Source of the DNA: Primula veris
Lineage: Eukaryota > Streptophyta > Magnoliopsida > Ericales > Primulaceae
Reading direction: 5' to 3'
DNA: 64,000 bases
Assembly: GCA_963682055.1 (NCBI GenBank)
Contig: OY821743.1
Location: 17,643,566-17,707,565 of the forward strand
Both the position numbers and the translations under genes were made by a program. The notes under the pieces were generated by a model. The model did no database searches, was not told the DNA's origin, and saw nothing but the letters and a program-made list of their open reading frames with translations. Below are positions 1 through 13,490 of this stretch, piece after piece. Numbering within the stretch: position 1 is the stretch's first letter; every line of letters begins with the position of its first letter.

Positions 1-1270
1 ACTGAAATAATTTATCCTTGATAGGACCACAAACTACAAAATTCAATAGATCACCGGTTCATAAGAGCAAATGGTAATCTATCTAAGGAAAAACATATAA
101 GAGAAAAAAAAACAATAAATAGATAGAAGAAAGGAATTATAAAAACTAATAGAGTAGAAGATACAATAAAAAAGGTATTACTCGAGCTTGTTCTCATAAA
201 AACTATGAAGACTTGACTCTATATACCTCTCATTCGTGTTAGATGTTTACTAAAGAATCCAAATTGCAATTATTTCTCTTCAACTATTAACTAGATGTTT
301 GTAAAAAAGAAAAAGACCCAATAGATACTCCCAGTTCTAGAATAAAAGTTTACTCGAGTATTCGAAACTATTGGTACTTCTAAATAAGATTCATAAGGGA
401 CAAATAATGCAGAAGTCCTCAAACATCTCATGTGAGCAAATAAGAGCATATCGATGGTAAATTGTGAAGAATCAAACAGAGTTCGCATGCTGATCTCTTT
501 TAAAAACTCACATATTTCTCACTATAATGTTTCAACAATCCTACAGTTCATATGGATAGATAATAGCATATTATTACTACATTGTAGATTCATGATGCGC
601 ATCCTGTTTAACAGCTAACATTTAGACTATTTTAATCTATGAAAAACAACTGAGAGAAAAAGCAATACTTGATAAAGAAAGGCAAATGATACGATTATTC
701 CTGTTATGTAGAAGTGAAAAATATATCATTGGTAACTTTAGATGAGATCTAACAAATGCAAAAAACAAAGTCAATGACAGAATAGATATCAATTAAAAAA
801 TTAATGAAGCTGAGAAGCACATAAAAGAGGACACAAAATAAGCTGTAGAATTCAGCCAATTTTTTTTATTTATAATTAAGTTTCTATCTGTTTTTTGACT
901 AAAAAAACTTGTTTGGTTTAAAGGATCCATTAACTATTTTTGTTAATTAGAGCTAAAAACAAGACAAGGGTAAAGCTGTAAAGCAGGTCAGAACTACCGA
1001 GGCAGAAAAACATATGCTAGTTTCTTTCTTTTGTCGACGTGCGTTTTTAGCTAACAATTTGTTTTCTCGCACCTGAAAAAGTAAGCATTAAAATGAACAA
1101 TTTTCTTTCATCTGACAACAGGAAAAGAAAAAAATGCACAAGGGGCACTTGTCAATGAATGTGTTATTGGGATACCTTCAAACCAAAAAATATGAAAATA
1201 ATTAATACTAAGAGTAAAAGGAAGAGCCCTGCTAACCCTTGTGAAACCGATATAGGAAAATTACGTTTGC
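1..1270. repeat. Repeat block A, copy 1 (partial at the left edge)
   Basis: AT-rich non-coding DNA that recurs in direct orientation at about 9203-10560 and 14459-16410. All three copies open with the words 'actgaaataatttatcc' and keep the same order of landmarks. No convincing gene is visible. It is one unit of the segmental mosaic filling the left half of the window. Confidence 0.8.
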
Positions 1271-2802
1271 TATACCGAATAAAACTGATGGTCTGTGATT
1301 ATTGAATAAATGCTGGCATTTGCAACAAACCACAAGTTCAACAATCCATCTCTAAAAGGGTATCAAATCCAAAAATCATAGATAATTTTCAGGGCACCTG
1401 ATAACCAATATTGTAAGAAAAGCAAAACATCATTCCGGTAAAAAACAGGTAGGAATATATACATAAATTGGGTCTTAGGAACAGTAAAGCACAAAATTGG
1501 TTAAACCTACAATAAACATAACAGTTTTCTAATGAAGAACCATAAAATGAATAGTACCACAGTAACAAGTTACAACCTTAAACAAATGAGAAAGAAATCA
1601 AAAGACGGTACAAAGTCCTAATCTTTATCTCAACTGATGTATATAAATGTGTGTAAATACATACACACACATATATATATATATAAATTATACATTGAAA
1701 CCAGTGAAAACTCAGGAGACCATATAAACCTTTAAGCCCGTATCAATTCTAAAAAAGTAATCTTGTAAAACAAAAGCTGAAGAAAGCCACTATCTGGGTG
1801 GGAAAAAAATCAGATTTTTTTTTTCAGAACTAAATCCCATTTTTGGATTTGAACCGATGACTTACGTTGTTTGATGGCGTTACTCTACCGCTGAGATAAA
1901 GGGTCTTCAAGTTTTTACACTGTGATGGCGTTACTCTACCGCTGAGCAAAAAAAAACAGGTAAACAAACAAGTTTTTTTGGGAATTTCTCTTCGCAAAAC
2001 CTTGTACATTGGTTTCAAGCAGAATGGTAATCTGTGCGAAAATGAAGTAAAGTAAATATTACTTCTAAGATAAGTTTCAATGGTTAGAAAGTAGAGAACA
2101 ACCTGATTCCCATTCGTTTAAATTTTGAACCTCTGCAACTGAAAAGCATATCATAATCCAGAAGAAATATACAGTATACAGACTAAAAAAGAGAGTAAAT
2201 AAGATGGATTAGACAAAGAACATAATGAGGTAAACGACAAAAACCTTGATTCTCCAATTGGAATCAACAAAATGAACAACTGATGGTAGATTACTCCCCA
2301 TAGATTAAAGAAAATAGAAGGGTTCTCATTAGATTTCCGTAACAAAAAGCTTCTAGATAAAAATAAATCATAATACTGCTGAGAATGAATGAGACAAATT
2401 TTTCTTGTTAGAATAAATAAAAGTTCATTAAACTCATTTACCAGCTATCATTGCCATTTCCGTAAAAAGAAATAACAAACTGGCCATTGCCATTTCCGTA
2501 AGGAGAAATAACAAACTGGTCCACAAGTGACAACCGACGGTAGAATATATAATTCATCAAGTATGGGCAATACGGATTTTAAAAGATCCAGTAAAGTGAA
2601 CAGAGCTCCATAAAGAAGCATCGCCTACATTATTATAGTAAACAGAAAAAAATCACCATCTAACTATTTATGGTTTCTATTAGCTCAAATGCAAGAATCC
2701 ATTTATGCGTTTTTCTCTCCATTCCCTTTTTATATGCTGATGTATTAACTTTTAGAATACCATAGAATGCAACATTAAGTTTCTCTTTGTTCCTTCCTAC
2801 AG
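1271..2802. repeat. Repeat block C, copy 1
   Basis: Matches about 24660-26400 along most of its length, including a plastid tRNA-like remnant and the flanks on both sides of it. It begins with a short module ('tgctggcatttgcaacaaac') found in at least five places in the window. A TA/CA microsatellite lies at about 1660-1685. I see no intact gene. Confidence 0.7.
1834..1905 (-). pseudogene. Degenerate plastid-type tRNA-Thr(GGU)-like sequence
   Basis: Read on the minus strand, this 72-nt stretch keeps the D-arm (CTCAGCGGTAGAGTAACG) and the T-arm (GTTCAAATCC) of plastid trnT-GGU. The anticodon loop is changed and the acceptor end no longer pairs, so it should not work as a tRNA. A partial second copy (D-arm half only) follows at 1924-1948. 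It sits inside repeat block C and has relatives at 5834-5964 and 25508-25579. Confidence 0.6.
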
Positions 2803-2864
2803 GTCTTTGTTCTGTTTACTGATGGTTCAGTTTATGTTCTATGCCCAGTTGTTCCTTTTGGAAG
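2803..2864 (+). pseudogene. Isolated exon resembling nuclear pore protein NUP88/MOS7
   Basis: A 62-nt open segment is bounded by a good acceptor (ttccttcctacag) and a good donor (AG|GTAAGC). It reads VFVLFTDGSVYVLCPVVPFG, which I recognise as close to the propeller region of plant NUP88 (MOS7). No neighbouring NUP88 exon was found on the plus strand, and the paralogous block near 26.4 kb lacks this exon. It is most likely a captured or left-over exon. The family assignment is from memory of the motif and is moderate. Confidence 0.4.
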
Positions 2865-2944
2865 GTAAGCTAACTAATAGGTAAAGAAGAAACATATGAA
2901 AGCTAAGGTAGAAAACTGAGTCAAATACATTTTTTTCTTACTAG

Positions 2945-3720
2945 TCAAATACATGCTAAGCTAAGATAGCATGTGAATAAGAAACAGAATACTAAGAAAA
3001 AAAATGAATACAAGTAAATACTTCTGATTCTGGCAAAAACATGAGGAAAAAAGGGAATGACATACCTGTTAATTGTGTCGCTAGACTTTTGGATCTCTAT
3101 TAAACAAAGATTATGTACTTTCTTAGGGTTCGGGGGAAAAGGGGCGTACATTAGCTACAAACATTCGGATAGAACACATACGAGCCAAGTTTTCCATTAC
3201 TAAATAATTGCTGACCTTGCAAACAGAAGACACTTTAAAAATCATCCTTCATGTACAGAAAGGAAAATCACATATAACTGGAAATTTTTGGTATGAGAGA
3301 CTTGGCTATGCCGTTCGCCTTGTTTTGAACTTATTATTTTCCTTTATCCTACAGCATAAGACTTGATGTAAATATATTAAATAGTAAAAAGCATCTTCAT
3401 CCGGAACAGGAAATCTACTTGTCTCTTATTCATAAAAAAATATATATATATATAAATATATCCAATGCAGAGAAAGAGGTAACCTAAAGATAAGAATTTA
3501 CTTTGAGATTATTAATTTGCATCACCAGCACATTGCAGCTGTACTATTGACCGTAATGATGACCTCTGAAATGCCACTTCCTTCAGAATGGCATCCTTTC
3601 TACCCATAGTCTTTCTTTTTGTCTGCTGGAGCCTCTAATCAACAATTGAGATCGAAGAGGAACTCAAATATTTTCTTCTCTTCGAACGCCGTTAAAACCA
3701 AACCAAACCAATCAGTAATC
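2945..3720. repeat. Repeat block D, copy 1
   Basis: Direct-repeat relative of about 10715-11540. Shorter pieces recur at 4780-4920 and 26550-26730. It contains an AT microsatellite at about 3440-3460. On the minus strand a short open stretch (about 3510-3600) reads like part of a coding exon but is broken by stops in the second copy. No gene assigned. Confidence 0.65.
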
Positions 3721-3839
3721 TAAATAATAGTAGCAAATTTGAAATAAGGTAATCTCAAGGCCTATGGGCTCATCCAAACTTATGTTACAACAGATGCAAA
3801 GAAAGTGAAGAGAGTGGACTTTGTAGTTTTTAAAAACTC

Positions 3840-4560
3840 CAAAATGGAGACAAATAAGTTTTAGACAATGGGAAATTTTAGACAAGTTTCTAATGGAATG
3901 ATAACTGGTTTTAACATGAATATTTAGGAATAAATCGATGTTTGTTCTTACTAAGACTTGTTTGGTCTAAAACAATGGGAAATTTTAGACCAGTTCCTGG
4001 TGGAATCATAAATGGTTTTGATATGAAAATTTGGGGAAAAATCGATGTTTGTTTTTACTAAAGACTTGTTTGCTTTAGGATCTATTTCATATTTTTTGTC
4101 AGTTAAAGCTAAAATTGTGATTTTTTAATAAAATATACATATATAAAAAATTAAAATATATGTAAACAAATAATTCACAATACCTTGTACTCCGGAATTT
4201 AAAAATGGCCCCAAATTATGCGCATCCCAAGCATTAGAAGAGATAGAGGCAGTAAGAGCTAGTGGTTGAATGAACAAAAAAAAGGGTGATAAACGATAAA
4301 AAAAAGGATAACAAAATGAAGTCAGGAGAAAACCTTCATTCTCCAGCAAGTAGGAGCTTTGGATCAGCAAAAGAACATAGTAGATGACACCCAAATCTTG
4401 GACGTTACTAATTGATGTTATTAAAAAAATTGATCTTAGTTTGATGAAAACATAACTCTTTGTCAATGGATAAAAGTATAGAACCAAAATACCAAAACAT
4501 AGTTAAAAAATTATAATGGTAAAACAAATATTCAGAAAAATTACCAAGACTTCTCTCGTC
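3840..4560. repeat. Diverged copies of the 390-bp unit plus repeat block F, copy 1
   Basis: From 3840 to about 4235 there are one and a half older, diverged copies of the unit that is triplicated at 7029-8195. From about 4190 it continues into block F, which is also found at 8150-9000, 13490-14300, 17900-18520 and 19600-20400. No gene is visible. Confidence 0.6.
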
Positions 4561-5833
4561 AGCATGAACTGCAGGATGCTGTTTTGTAAAGCATGCTACC
4601 TTAGAAGAAGCAGGATACTGTTTTGTAAAGCATGCTACCTTAGAAGAAGCTGATAGGGTATGAGCTTTGTTTTATTGAATATATGCTTGTTTAAAGATGA
4701 TATAGACCAAGCTGTAAGTATTGAATAAATGCTGGCATTCGCAACAAACCACAAATTCAATAATTCATGCCTCATGTACCCTATCATAATATTAAGAAAA
4801 AAAATTGAATACAAGTAAATGCTTATGATTCTGGCTTTAACGAGGCAAAAAGGGAAAGGCATACGGGTTAATTGTGCCATTAGACTTTTGGATCTCTATG
4901 AAACAAAGATTATAGCCTATCTGGGTGAATTCTTTATTAAAATAGCCTATCTGATGTTTGGCCAGTTATTACCTTTGAAACTTGGGTAAACTGTTGGTAG
5001 CATACAGAGCCTGGTCTTGGGTCAAATGGGTGGGTCACAAGCAGTATCTTTGCAAGCTCAGCCTAGAACATTTTCTCAAACGTTAAATTTCTGAAATCAA
5101 GGAACTTGGTAGTATAAATATGGGTATACCGCTAGACAACAGAAGTAAGAAGGGGCATGAGAGTCAGTGGTGCACCAATTACTTGTAACTTATGAAATAT
5201 TGTTATTGTTCTCTTATGCAGTAGGTGGCTTTCCCCACTGTGTCTCTTGCCTGTTCTCCCACTGGCCCTCTCTCCCTATCTTTTTCTTCCGACTCTCCCT
5301 CAATCACTCTCTTCCCCACTCCCCCCCTCCTCTCTCTCACACAGTCACTTCATTTATTTACCTTTCAAATCGAGTAATTCTGAATTCAGATGGTCGAAGT
5401 AGTATATCTAAACATCGGATTATAAAACACTGCTACAATGTTGAAAATTACAAAATTAATTCAACTTTGACATATAATACCAATAGCATGAATAGCGAAT
5501 ACATTCACACAATACAAATCACAAAATTAATAGTATTAGCTACAATATCCAATAAAGAAAATATCGAACTACTAATAAAAAATGTGTATATTTAGTATAA
5601 TGTTACATTTAAAAACTATAAGAGGCTTTAAGCACGTGACAGCCAGGTAAAACCATAAGAAACATTACCCCTGTTTTGTGTCTATTTTTCTTTTTCCAAA
5701 CTTTGGAAAGATATTAGCAATACGTTTCTTAAGGAAGCCTTTATGATGCAATGTTCCTTCAAATGATTTTGTGCAAAATTCCATATGTTGAAGTATAAAA
5801 AGGAAGTCAGATCACTTTTTTTTTGGACTGAAT
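4561..5833. other. No gene seen; repeat fragments and a pyrimidine-rich tract
   Basis: 4561-4660 has a short tandem duplication ('gctgttttgtaaagcatgctac'-type words twice). 4700-4920 repeats the block B and D modules. 5230-5345 is a C/T-rich tract. Open stretches here have low-complexity or repeat-derived composition and no domain I recognise. Confidence 0.6.
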
Positions 5834-5964
5834 GCTATCGGATTTGAACCAATGACGTAGGCCTTACGAAAATGTACTCTACCAGTGGGTTAAAAGGCTT
5901 ATCGGATTTGAACCAATGACGTAGGCCTTACGAAAACGTTACTCTACCACTGAGTTAAAAGGGC
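5834..5964 (-). pseudogene. Two tandem degenerate plastid-type tRNA-Thr sequences
   Basis: Minus-strand copies lie at about 5898-5964 and 5834-5897, head to tail. Both keep CCTTTTAACTCAGTGG-type D-arm sequence and GGTTCAAATCCGATA of the T-arm. This is very close to plastid trnT-GGU, but the anticodon stem-loop is rearranged. The flanks are shared with the copies at 1.8 and 25.5 kb, so they spread by segmental duplication and not by separate plastid insertions. Confidence 0.6.
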
Positions 5965-7028
5965 ATTCAAGTTTTTAAGCTAGGAAAAAACCAAAAGTTT
6001 TTTTTTCTCGATTTATGTTTTCTGGCTCATCCGTGAACGTGCTTGTAAAACAAACATGTACACAAACAATATTTATGGGACTTCTCTTCCAGAAAAATCA
6101 TATTAAGGATAAAAAGGGGCTACATGATAATGGCTTTCTAAGTTTACTGATCCGTATTAAATCAAAGATGATATACGTAAAAGAGACTTGTCAAATATTA
6201 CAAATATAAACAAGGAGGAAATTAGCTGGTATGGCAATATCATTTATATTCATTTAAGACACCATTCAATATCATAAAGGTCAGTAAAGTTAAAGTTAGC
6301 AAGCATTTCTACAAATGGTTATTTAATACTCACCGAAGATCAAATCCGTACAAGAGTTATTCCTACTACAGTTGTAAATGAGTATCTACTTTTTTTTAAA
6401 TCCAGTATAAATGAATTAATTTTGAAAATCCTAAAGAATACAAAAATCACCAAATGGAAGAATATTCATTACTTTGTTTGCTTTCAATAGTTCACTATGA
6501 TCTGAATACGTTGCACTTTTCATCAAGGCTATATTCAAATGTTCAACTCCGTTGGCTGAACAAGATTAATCCAACAACGCAACATATTGAACACAAAGGC
6601 AACTTGCTCCCACAAAAAAATTATAAAAACAGCTTTTTTTATAAATAATAAATTTACAGAATAGCATTAAACGTTGGCAGCAAGGGTTTGATAATTTTGT
6701 TAATCCAACACATAATCGGCTAATCGGAGTCAATGTTATTTCAAGTGGAAATGATGTTCTAACAGGACTAGCCACTCATTTTTCGGTAATGCTTGTTATA
6801 AGAAGAGCAAATAATACAAGACTGATTTACAGCAAGGTGTTCCTTAAGCGCCTACTCAAATTGAAAGAAATTTAATGTTATAAGAAGAGCATACCATTTT
6901 GAAGTATAACCTGTCTACTTTGGCCTGAAGGTACTCTAATCCTGCCTCAAAAAATAGGTAGGACTGTTCTTGTGGTGTGCATCTCTAATACAAAGAGAAG
7001 GGGGTAAAAGAAATATGAAGCAACAAAA
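5965..7028. other. No gene seen; AT-rich DNA
   Basis: The left 120 bases continue the duplicated flank of the tRNA-like sequences. The rest is AT-rich, with stop codons in all frames apart from short chance reading frames. No repeat partner or domain was recognised. Confidence 0.55.
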
Positions 7029-7427
7029 TTTACTAACAGCTATAAAAACATATATATATATATATATGCATCAAAAAGTACAATCAACAGCATGCTATGA
7101 TTTAAGGACCTGAGACCAATTGAAAGCAAGGTAAAAGTCTAAAACAATGCGAAATTTTAGACCACTTCATGGTGGAATCATAACTGGTTTTAACATGAAA
7201 ATTTGGGAAAAAATCGATGTTTGTTCTTACTAAAGACTTGTTTGCTTTAGGATCTATTTCATAATTTTGGTCTGTTAAAGCTAAAATTGTGATTTTTTAA
7301 TAAAATATACACATTAAAAATTAAAATATATGTAAACAAATAATTCCCAAGACCTTGTACTCCGAAGTTTAAAAATGGCAACAAATTATGCGCATCCCAA
7401 GCATTAGAAGTTACTAACAGCTATAAA

Positions 7428-7463
<36 letters not shown>

Positions 7464-7820
7464 TCAAAAAGTACAATCAACAGCATGCCATGATTTAAGG
7501 ACCTGAGACCAATTGAAAGCAAGGTAAAAGTCTAAAACAATGCGAAATTTTAGACCACTTCATGGTGGAATCATAACTGGTTTTAACATGAAAATTTGGG
7601 AAAAAATCGATGTTTGTTCTTACTAAAGACTTGTTTGCTTTAGGATCTATTTCATAATTTTGGTCTGTTAAAGCTAAAATTGTGATTTTTTAATAAAATA
7701 TACACATTAAAAATTAAAATATATGTAAACAAATAATTCCCAAGACCTTGTACTCCGAAGTTTAAAAATGGCAACAAATTATGCGCATCCCAAGCATTAG
7801 AAGTTACTAACAGCTATAAA

Positions 7821-7854
<34 letters not shown>

Positions 7855-8195
7855 TCAAAAAGTACAATCAACAGCATGCCATGATTTAAGGACCTGAGAC
7901 CAATTGAAAGCAAGGTAAAAGTCTAAAACAATGCGAAATTTTAGACCACTTCATGGTGGAATCATAACTGGTTTTAACATGAAAATTTGGGAAAAAATCG
8001 ATGTTTGTTCTTACTAAAGACTTGTTTGCTTTAGGATCTATTTCATAATTTTGGTCTGTTAAAGCTAAAATTGTGATTTTTTAATAAAATATACACATTA
8101 AAAATTAAAATATATGTAAACAAATAATTCCCAAGACCTTGTACTCCGAAGTTTAAAAATGGCAACAAATTATGCGCATCCCAAGCATTAGAAGA
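7029..8195. repeat. Three tandem copies of a roughly 390-bp unit
   Basis: Units start at 7029, 7411 and 7804 with 'ttactaacagctataaaaac' and each ends at 'gcatcccaagcattagaag'. They differ mainly in the length of an internal (AT)n run, which accounts for the 382- and 393-bp periods. The near identity of the rest points to recent unequal exchange or replication slippage. Confidence 0.9.
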
Positions 8196-9202
8196 GAGAG
8201 ACAGTAACAGTTAGTGGTTGAATGACCAAAAAAAGTGTGAATAAAATGCTTAAAAAAAGTATAACAAAATGAAGTCGGGAGAAAACATTCATTCTTCAGT
8301 CGTAGGACCTTTGTATCAGCAAAGAACATAGTAGATGACACCCAAAGCTGAATATAGAAAGTAAACCGATAACTTCCCATAAATACACAAATCCTAATAC
8401 CGCACACATTGAACTGCTGTCATTACTAATCAGGCACCCATAGGCTATTTCCGATTTTTAAAACGATTGGAACAAAGTTATCAGGTTCGATAAGAAAGAA
8501 TTTCACCCGCAAAATCATAATTGTATTCCAATCAAAACTGTAATATATTTTTAGTTTCTCTTGTACTTTGCGGATTATGCTATTGAGGATTAGAGTTTAC
8601 TGTTTTTATTTTCAAGACTTGTATTTTTATTTCTTTCATTTGTACACTCGTATTGGTTTTCTGTGGGCATTTTCCCCACTTTTTGATTAATCTATATCAT
8701 CTATAAATAAAAAGTGGGTTTTCCCACCATTAATATAAAATAAATAGTTTATCATGTGCAAGAATCTACCCATAAGTTATTCTTTCCACTGTATTAAAGG
8801 TGAAGGGATAATAAAAAAACAGAGTATATATTTTACCGAATGAAAAGGATCCCCGTATTTAAAAAACTTGATCTTAACTTGATGAAAACATAACTCTATC
8901 TTAAAACTAGAGAACCAAAATACCAAAACATAGTTAAAAAATTATAACGGTAAAAAAAAAAAAAAAAAATTCAGAAAAATTACCAAGAATTCTTTTGTCA
9001 GCAAATCTAATTTGAACAGGCCCAAACGTTTGAAATCCGGCAAAGAAAGTTTCACAATTTCAATAAACAGTCGACTCACAAGATAGAGCATGTAGGAGTG
9101 ACATATCTTAACCGAGGTAACGTTTACTGGTTTGGAAACATCATACCCAATCAGCTTGTTCCAATGTAGCATTCCTCACATAACAACATCCTGCAGTTCA
9201 TA
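8196..9202. repeat. Repeat block F, copy 2, with an exon-like end
   Basis: Parallels 13520-14450. It ends in a minus-strand stretch (about 9300 down to 8985) that contains the words GPVQVRLTD and FGPVQIRFADKRIL next to a splice-donor-like GTAATTTTT. Similar exon-like ends occur near 4560, 14330, 18440 and 20370. Stop codons interrupt the reading frame here. Confidence 0.55.
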
Positions 9203-10560
9203 CTGAAATAATTTATCCGTGATTCGTATCCACAGTTTTCTTCCCCACGTCAGTTAATCTAACTTGAACAGGACCACAACCTACAAAATTCAACAGATCA
9301 CCAATTCATAAAAGCAAATGGTAATTTATCTTAGGAAAAAACATATAAGAGAAAAAAAAAACAGTAAACAGATAGAAGAAAGGAATTATAAAAACTAATA
9401 GAGTAGAAGATACAACACAACAAAAAAGGTATTACTCCAGCTTGTTTTATCAAAAAAATACACACTTGACTCTATATACATTTCCTCCGTATTAGTTTAC
9501 TAAAGGATCCAAGTTGCAATTGTTTCTCTTCAACTATTGACTAGATGTTTGTAAAAAAAAAAGTAGTTTACTCGGGTTTTCAAAACTATTGGTACTTATA
9601 AATAAGATTGATAAGATACAAATAATGCAGAAGTCCTCAAACATCCCATGTGAGCAAATAAGAGCATATTGATGGTAAAATTGGAAGAATCAAACCGACT
9701 TCGCATACTGATCCTCTTTTAAAAACTCAAATATTTCTCACTATAATGTTTCAAGAACCCTACAGTTCATATGGATGAATAATTGCATATTATTACTACA
9801 TTGTAGATTCATGAGGTAGATCCAGTTTAACAGCCAACTTGGAGACGAATACTTGCATCACAGAAAACAAGATGAGTAGTTCAAAAGCTTTAAAACAGTT
9901 AAGACCTAAGCTGCCTCATGTTCAGGATCAAATACACTTATTTTAATCATATTAAAAGCACTAGGAGAAAAGGCAATACTTGACAAAGAAAGGCAAATGA
10001 TAAGATTGTTCATGTTCTGTAGAAGTCAAAAATATATCAATGGTAAATTTAGATGATATCTAACAAATGCAAAAAGCAGAGTCGATGACGGAAAAGATAT
10101 CAAACAAAAAATTGATGAAGCTGAGAAGCACATAAAAAGGACACTAAATAAGCTGTAGGGTTCAGAAAATAATTTTTTTAAAAAAATAAGTTTCTATTTG
10201 TTTTTCTACTAAAAAATCTTGTTTGGTTAAAGGATCCATTAACTAGTTTTGTGAATTAGAGCTAAAGACATGACAAGTGTAATCTAACTATATAAATGTG
10301 TATATTCACAAGTAAAGTTGTAAAGCAAGTCCGAACTACCGAGGCAGAGAAACATGTGCTAGTTTCTTTCTTTTGTCGATGTGTGTTATTTAGCTAACAA
10401 TTTGTTTTCCTATGCCTGAAAAAGTAAGCATTAAAACGAACAATTTTTTGTCATCTGAAAACAGAAAGAGAAAATAATGCGCACAGGGAGAAAAAAGGGG
10501 CACTTGTCAATGGATATATGTTATGAGGAGACCTTCAAACCAAAAATATGAAAATAATTA
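9203..10560. repeat. Repeat block A, copy 2
   Basis: Direct-repeat relative of 1-1270 and 14459-16410. It preserves the uninterrupted 'cagaaaacaagatgagtag' at about 9861, which is the empty site of the MITE inserted in copy 3. No gene is visible. Confidence 0.8.
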
Positions 10561-11555
10561 ATGCTAAAAGAGAAAAAGGAGTAACCTTGTAAAACCGGTA
10601 TAGAAAAATTACGTTTGCTACATAACTTCTAATAGAACCTCTGTGATTATTGAATAAATAATGCTGGCATTTGCAACAAACCACAAATTCAACAAACCAC
10701 AAATTCAACAATTCATGCCTTACGTCCCTCCCTATCAGAATACTAAAAAAAAATTGAATGCAAGTAAATGCTTCTGATTCTGGCAAAAACATAACGAGGA
10801 AAAAAGGAAATGGCATACATGTTTAATTGTGTCATTAGACTTTTAAATCTATGTGAAACAAAGATTATGTACTTTATCAGGTTTACAGGAAAAGGATGCA
10901 TACTTCAGCTGCAAACATTCGAATAGAACATATGCAAGGAGACAAGTATTTCCCGTTATTGGATAAATGCTGACCTTGAAAACAGAAAACACTTTAAAAG
11001 TCATCCTTCACGTACAGAAAGGAATATCACATATAACTTGCAATTTTCAGTATAAGAAACTTGGGTATGCATTTTGCCTTGTTATCAACTTATTATTTTC
11101 CTTTATCCTACCAGCATAAGACTTGATGTAAATATATTAAACACTAAAAAAGGCCTCTTCATCCGGAACATAAAATCAACTAGGCACTCTTCTTTATAAA
11201 AAAATAAAATATATATATATATATATATATAGATCCAATGCAGAGAACAAGGTATCCTAAAGATAAGGAACTTACTATGAGATTATTAATTTGTAACATC
11301 AGCACGTTGTAGCTATACTCCTGAACGTAATGATGGCCTCCAAAATCCCACTTTAATATGAAATTAGCATTTCCTTAATTCCTTCATAATAGCATTCTTT
11401 CTCCCCATAATCTTTCTCTTAATCGCTGGAGCCTCTAATCAACAATCGAAATTGAAGCAGAACTCAAATATTTTTTTCTCCGCGAACGCCATTAAAAACA
11501 AACCAAACCAATCAGTAATCTAAATAACAGTACCAAAATTGAAATAAGGCAATCT
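10561..11555. repeat. Repeat blocks B and D, second copies
   Basis: Contains the 'tgctggcatttgcaacaaac' module, here with a small local duplication at about 10670-10705, followed by a close relative of 2960-3720. A TA microsatellite lies at about 11210-11230. No intact gene. Confidence 0.65.
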
Positions 11556-13490
11556 CAAGGTCTATGAGTTCATCCAAACTTAACAATGTTACAGCAGATA
11601 CTTTGTAGTTTTTCAAAACTCCAAAATGGAGACAGAACAGCACATCAAAGAAAATTCCATAAGCTTAATTACAAGCATTTCATAAGCATAGAGAAAAAAA
11701 GAACATGACATATGGACAGGTATTTTTAAGATAACTTAAATCAAAGCCAAAAAAGTTCACCAATTCAACCAAACAGATTATGACAGTAGATATTAAAAAA
11801 TTTATAGTTAATCATAATAGTCGGGATCAGTTGATATAAAAGCATCACAAACCCAACGCGCGCCATGATGAATCACCAATTTCAATCAAGGGAAAGAAAA
11901 ACAATCACCCTCGAAGCTGAGGAAAGATTTAAACTAAATTAGCAAGGGACGATAAGAAATAACAATTATAAGAATGTGAAAGTAATCCTAGACCAATGAA
12001 GATTTAATTAAATTCAGTTTAAAGCTCAAGACACCAAATTCACAAAACCGAACCGATTCAGATCCCCTCAAATTATAGACCCCTGGTGTTCACATAATAA
12101 ACGATAACCCCAACGCATATAAGATTACAGCTACACATTCACCTCTTCTGTCTTATTAATTAAATTCCAATGGGTTCCCCCAAAGTGTTGATTTGTCTGA
12201 ATGAGTGGCCAATGTTCAAGGATCCCATGAAAAAACAAATAAGTTCCTTAAACAATGGAAAATAGGAGGGGGAAAAAGATAAATTCAACAATGAAATTAC
12301 ATTCGTTAAAAGCACTACCATCCCAAAGTGTTGATTTGTCTGAATGAGTTGCCAATGTTCAAGGATCCCATGAAAAAACAAATAAGTTCCTTAAACAATG
12401 GAAAATAGGAGGGGGAAAAAGATAAACTCAAAACAATGAAATTACAATCGTTAAAAGCATTACCATAGCAGGTAAACCCTAAATTGTTGGGATGTTACAG
12501 TAAAATATAGATCCTCTGATATAATTAAACAACTATGACTATAATATTTTCAGGTAAACATATTTACATACTTAACATGTAAAATAATATGATGACAAAT
12601 CACTAATCGCAAACAACTCTAGTCAGATAACATGAACAAGGCATGAACCTGAGCAAACAAATATAATGCTACGATAAATAAATCTCACCCATAACAAGAG
12701 AAAGAAAACTATGAAATACACATATAACTAGCAACAGTACACTACTTTTCTGCAAAAATAAACAGTTTACAGTGACTACGAATATCCGTTAGTCTACAGA
12801 ATTGGAAGGTTGTTACAGAAAGAAACAATTCCCACAATCTCACAATAAAATGCAGCTATGACTAGAAAAAAATCAGTTCATCCAGACTTATAATAGGACA
12901 ATAAATCAGAAACCAAAAATAAAATTCAGCTAAGATGAACATTGAAGCATAAACCTAAACTAGCAGGCTATAATCAATAAAAAAAAATCAAAATCATAAC
13001 AAGGAACAGAACGCAATCAAATACACAGATAACTGAAAAGCAAAACAACGATTTCCATAAAATTCAGCAGTAAACAGTGATTACTAATATCTGTTCTTCT
13101 ACAGAGTTCGAAAGTCTATACAAAAAGATACACTTCGGATCAATAGCAGGTCCACCACTCTTTAACATGTCGAATAATGCAACAAAAAATCACAAAACCA
13201 AATATATAAACTTAGATAGCATAATCAGTGAGGGATAAACCTGAGCTAACAAATAGAAAGATACAATAAATTATTCTCAATTGTAAGAAAGGATATAAAA
13301 CAATGAAATGCACATACATATAACTAGCAAACAATTCAGTAATTTCCATAAAAATCAACAAGAAATAGTGATTACGAATACCTGGCCAACAAAATTAAAG
13401 GCTCTTACTCGTTTGCATAGCATAGCGCCTAATCCCCCGCCTAATCACCGCCTAATCCGCTTATTCCGGCCTAATATCCTAGGCTTCTAG
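11556..13490. repeat. Repeat block E, copy 1
   Basis: AT-rich block whose parts recur at about 16530-17760, 18520-19480 and 26740-27640. It holds a 143-bp tandem duplication at 12181-12466 (units 12181-12323 and 12324-12466). It ends in a 'cgcctaatc'-rich segment that is also present near 17700 and 19380. No gene visible. Confidence 0.7.
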
